The position numbers were made by a program, and so were the translations under genes. 5,375 bases of DNA from an uncultured Collinsella sp. (GTDB lineage: Bacteria > Actinomycetota > Coriobacteriia > Coriobacteriales > Coriobacteriaceae), in NCBI GenBank assembly GCA_900552345.1, contig URZN01000113.1, positions 1 to 5,375 of the forward strand, read 5' to 3'. The first letter of the stretch is position 1. The number at the start of each line of letters is the position of its first letter. The notes beneath the pieces are model-generated. The model was not told where the DNA came from. It searched no databases and saw only the letters and a list, made by a program, of their open reading frames with translations. Of this stretch, positions 4,772 through 5,375 are shown piece by piece.

Positions 4772-5375
4772 CTAGAACAGGAGGGCGTAGATGACGGCTA
4801 TGACAACGGAGGGGAGCATATTGGCCGTGCGGAAGGTCTGAGGGCGGATGAGATTTACGCCGACGCAGAAGATGAGCATAGAGCCCACGAGCGACAGGCT
4901 GTCGAGGGCGGCGGCGGTCATGATGGGAGAGAGTGCGCCGGCAAACAGCGTGATCGTTCCCTGGAACACGGCGACGGGCAGGGCCGAGAAGATGCAACCG
5001 CGGCCAAGCGAGGCCGTCATGGTGCAGACGATGATGCAGTCCAGCGCGCCCTTCAGGGCAAGCGTGGACCAGTCGCCGAGCAGACCGTCCTGAATCGATC
5101 CCACGATGGCCATGGCGCCGATACACACGGTGAGCGATGCCGAGACAAAGGCGTTGGTGAACTCGTTGTCGCCTTCGCTGCCGGTTTTGCGCTTGAGCCA
5201 TTCGCCGAGGTTCTCGATGGCGGCCTCCAGGTTGATGGCCTCGCCGATGAGCGAACCGAGGGCAAATGAGACGATAAGCATGGTGGTGCCGGTGGTCGCC
5301 AACGCCTCTCCATCGATAACGAGCATCTTTTGCATGGTGCCGCCCAGGCCGATAAACAGAACGCACAACCCCGAC
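4772..5375 (-). CDS. DUF554 family membrane protein (5' part outside window)
   Basis: The frame is open from the right edge to the stop at 4772-4774; about 200 residues are visible, beginning SGLCVLFIGLGG. DUF554 proteins are usually about 225-240 residues, so roughly the first 40, including the first membrane segments, lie outside the window. The in-frame TTG at 5368 is not the true start. Visible hydrophobic segments include TTMLIVSFALGSLIG, FVSASLTVCIGAMAIVG, the segment around GALDCIIVCTMTASLG, the one around ALPVAVFQGTITLFAG, and SLVGSMLIFCVGVNLI, with VVIAVIYALLF at the end. Family hallmarks seen are IGLGG near the start, a Gly/Glu-rich GSLIGEAINLE, and SIQDGLLGD. It is an integral inner-membrane protein of unknown function; a transport role is often supposed but not shown. 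The C-terminus looks natural, so the gene seems intact at its 3' end despite the repeat 8 bases beyond its stop. Confidence 0.85.
   Translation of the reverse strand, partial: SGLCVLFIGLGGTMQKMLVIDGEALATTGTTMLIVSFALGSLIGEAINLEAAIENLGEWLKRKTGSEGDNEFTNAFVSASLTVCIGAMAIVGSIQDGLLGDWSTLALKGALDCIIVCTMTASLGRGCIFSALPVAVFQGTITLFAGALSPIMTAAALDSLSLVGSMLIFCVGVNLIRPQTFRTANMLPSVVIAVIYALLF

Noticed and set aside
4748..5269. 173-residue plus-strand open frame
   Set aside because: It is antisense to DUF554, highly charged and low in complexity, with no start context.
4761..5366. 201-residue minus-strand frame overlapping DUF554
   Set aside because: It is an Arg/His-rich alternative frame of the DUF554 gene; only the DUF554 frame gives membrane segments and a known family.
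1..5375. CRISPR array, tRNA, rRNA, transposase or integrase gene
   Set aside because: None was seen on either strand; there are no regularly spaced repeats, no tRNA-like TTCGA arms in context, and no recombinase motifs.

Overview
The window looks like chromosomal DNA of a GC-rich, Gram-positive gut actinobacterium of the class Coriobacteriia, most likely Collinsella or a close relative. This is an inference. It rests on the codon usage, on secreted surface proteins with LPXTG-like sorting signals, on a DUF285/BspA-type repeat protein whose N-terminal part looks familiar from that group, and on the DUF554 and TerB_N genes. No rRNA, tRNA, CRISPR array or transposase gene is visible.

Layout, left to right. 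(1) 1-1023, minus: the first 341 residues of a TerB N-terminal domain protein, running off the left edge, with a plausible extended -10 promoter just upstream. (2) 1107-1188: a short repeat-rich junction. (3) 1096-2058, minus: a secreted DUF285/BspA-like surface protein that loses its family resemblance in its fourth repeat, where the reading frame enters the repeat junction; it has no cell-wall sorting signal. (4) 2068-2163, minus: a stretch that reads as the cell-wall sorting signal of another, lost surface protein, in frame with and directly upstream of gene 3. (5) 2164-2554: a divergent intergenic region with operator-like dyads and a consensus TATAAT box. (6) 2555-4288, plus: an intact 577-residue surface adhesin with signal peptide, beta-helix rungs, a pilin-like isopeptide domain, a Lys/Pro-rich stalk and an IPSTG sorting signal. 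(7) 4345-4381: a perfect 16-bp stem-loop. (8) 4515-4767, plus: a LacI-family repressor pseudogene with an early stop, a frameshift and a 3' truncation. (9) 4772-5375, minus: a DUF554 membrane protein, cut by the right edge.

The most interesting point is architectural. A 20-bp sequence (19/20 identical) occurs at 1107-1126 and, inverted, at 4744-4763. The two copies bracket about 3.66 kb holding the two divergent surface-protein genes and the LacI fragment. The genes at both inner edges (DUF285 protein and LacI fragment) are broken exactly where their frames enter the repeat. The outer neighbours (TerB_N, DUF554) look undamaged at the ends facing it. This suggests a surface-protein cassette built, exchanged or possibly inverted by recombination at short repeats. 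No recombinase lies in the window, so any enzyme would act in trans. The adhesin is the only clearly intact cargo.
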